The position numbers and the translations under genes are program-made. This document shows, one piece after another, positions 5,938 through 5,953 of a DNA stretch of 5,953 bases. The stretch is from an uncultured Eubacteriales bacterium (GTDB lineage: Bacteria > Bacillota > Clostridia > Lachnospirales > Lachnospiraceae): contig UQCD01000028.1 in the NCBI GenBank assembly GCA_900539455.1, positions 1 through 5,953 of the forward strand, given 5' to 3'. The notes beneath the pieces were generated by a model. It was not told where the DNA came from, did no database searches, and saw only the letters and a list, made by a program, of their open reading frames with translations. Every line of letters starts with the position of its first letter. The first letter of the stretch is position 1.

Positions 5938-5953
5938 GTCGCCGTATAAAATA
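5852..5953 (+). CDS. Possible partial ORF through the repeats, open at the window edge
   Basis: From the ATG at 5852 the frame is open to the end of the window and reads MRQLDNALHQHDNAL, then a third repeat unit, then ALYLAGRLSPYKI. The same frame can be extended upstream to a GTG at 5798, but that runs through the terminator hairpin. A second frame from the ATG at 5811 is also open to the edge, so an open frame here is weak evidence of coding. No good ribosome binding site precedes the ATG at 5852 (only GGACGG at 5841-5846). It may be a short repeat protein or simply a non-coding repeat element that happens to be open. Confidence 0.2.
   Translation, partial: MRQLDNALHQHDNALRQLDNAALYLAGRLSPYKI
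5855..5915. repeat. GC-rich tandem repeat, three units of 21 bp
   Basis: Unit 1 (5855-5875) reads CGCCAGCTCGATAACGCC then CTG. Unit 2 (5876-5896) differs from it at two positions, and unit 3 (5897-5915) lacks two bases near its end. G+C in this block is far above the rest of the window. The period keeps the reading frame: read from the ATG at 5852, the units give heptapeptides of the type QLDNALH, QHDNALR and QLDNAAL. Unit 3 can also fold with downstream bases: CCAGC and GATA of 5899-5909 pair with TATC and GCTGG of 5921-5931, around a two-base mismatch. The repeat is seen directly; its function is unknown. Confidence 0.85.

Overview
This AT-rich window looks like a bacteriocin biosynthesis and export locus from a Gram-positive Bacillota, probably of the Clostridia/Lachnospiraceae type. 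That assignment is inferred from codon and base composition, strong AAGGAG ribosome binding sites and the gene families present; no species can be named from the sequence alone. All convincing genes lie on the + strand.

Layout. Positions 1-125 hold a compact control region with several short palindromes, a weak candidate promoter and a strong ribosome binding site. Positions 126-377 encode an 83-residue double-glycine precursor with a 23-residue leader and a 60-residue Gly-zipper core rich in Trp at both ends. A strong hairpin (396-433) follows and separates the precursor from the genes behind it. Next come a very AT-rich polytopic M48-family zinc metallopeptidase (457-1521), a previously uncalled 26-residue single-span membrane peptide (1524-1604), a doubtful micro-ORF (1604-1666) and a 65-residue protein with two membrane spans (1691-1888). 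The last of these is translationally coupled to a C39-peptidase ABC transporter (1885-4104), which is in turn coupled to an HlyD-type membrane fusion protein (4101-5723). A 20-bp-stem hairpin (5789-5833) closes the operon. Beyond it lies a strikingly GC-rich block with three 21-bp tandem repeats, unlike everything upstream.

How the parts likely work together (inference from family knowledge). The C39 domain of the transporter cleaves the precursor after Gly-Gly while the ABC motor exports the core, and the fusion protein extends the conduit outward. The two small membrane proteins sit where immunity genes usually sit and are the best immunity candidates. The M48 peptidase is the unexpected member. 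It could be a second processing enzyme, a membrane quality-control protease protecting the producer, or part of immunity.

No regulator, two-component system or second bacteriocin precursor is seen in the window, so regulation and any partner peptide would have to lie outside it.
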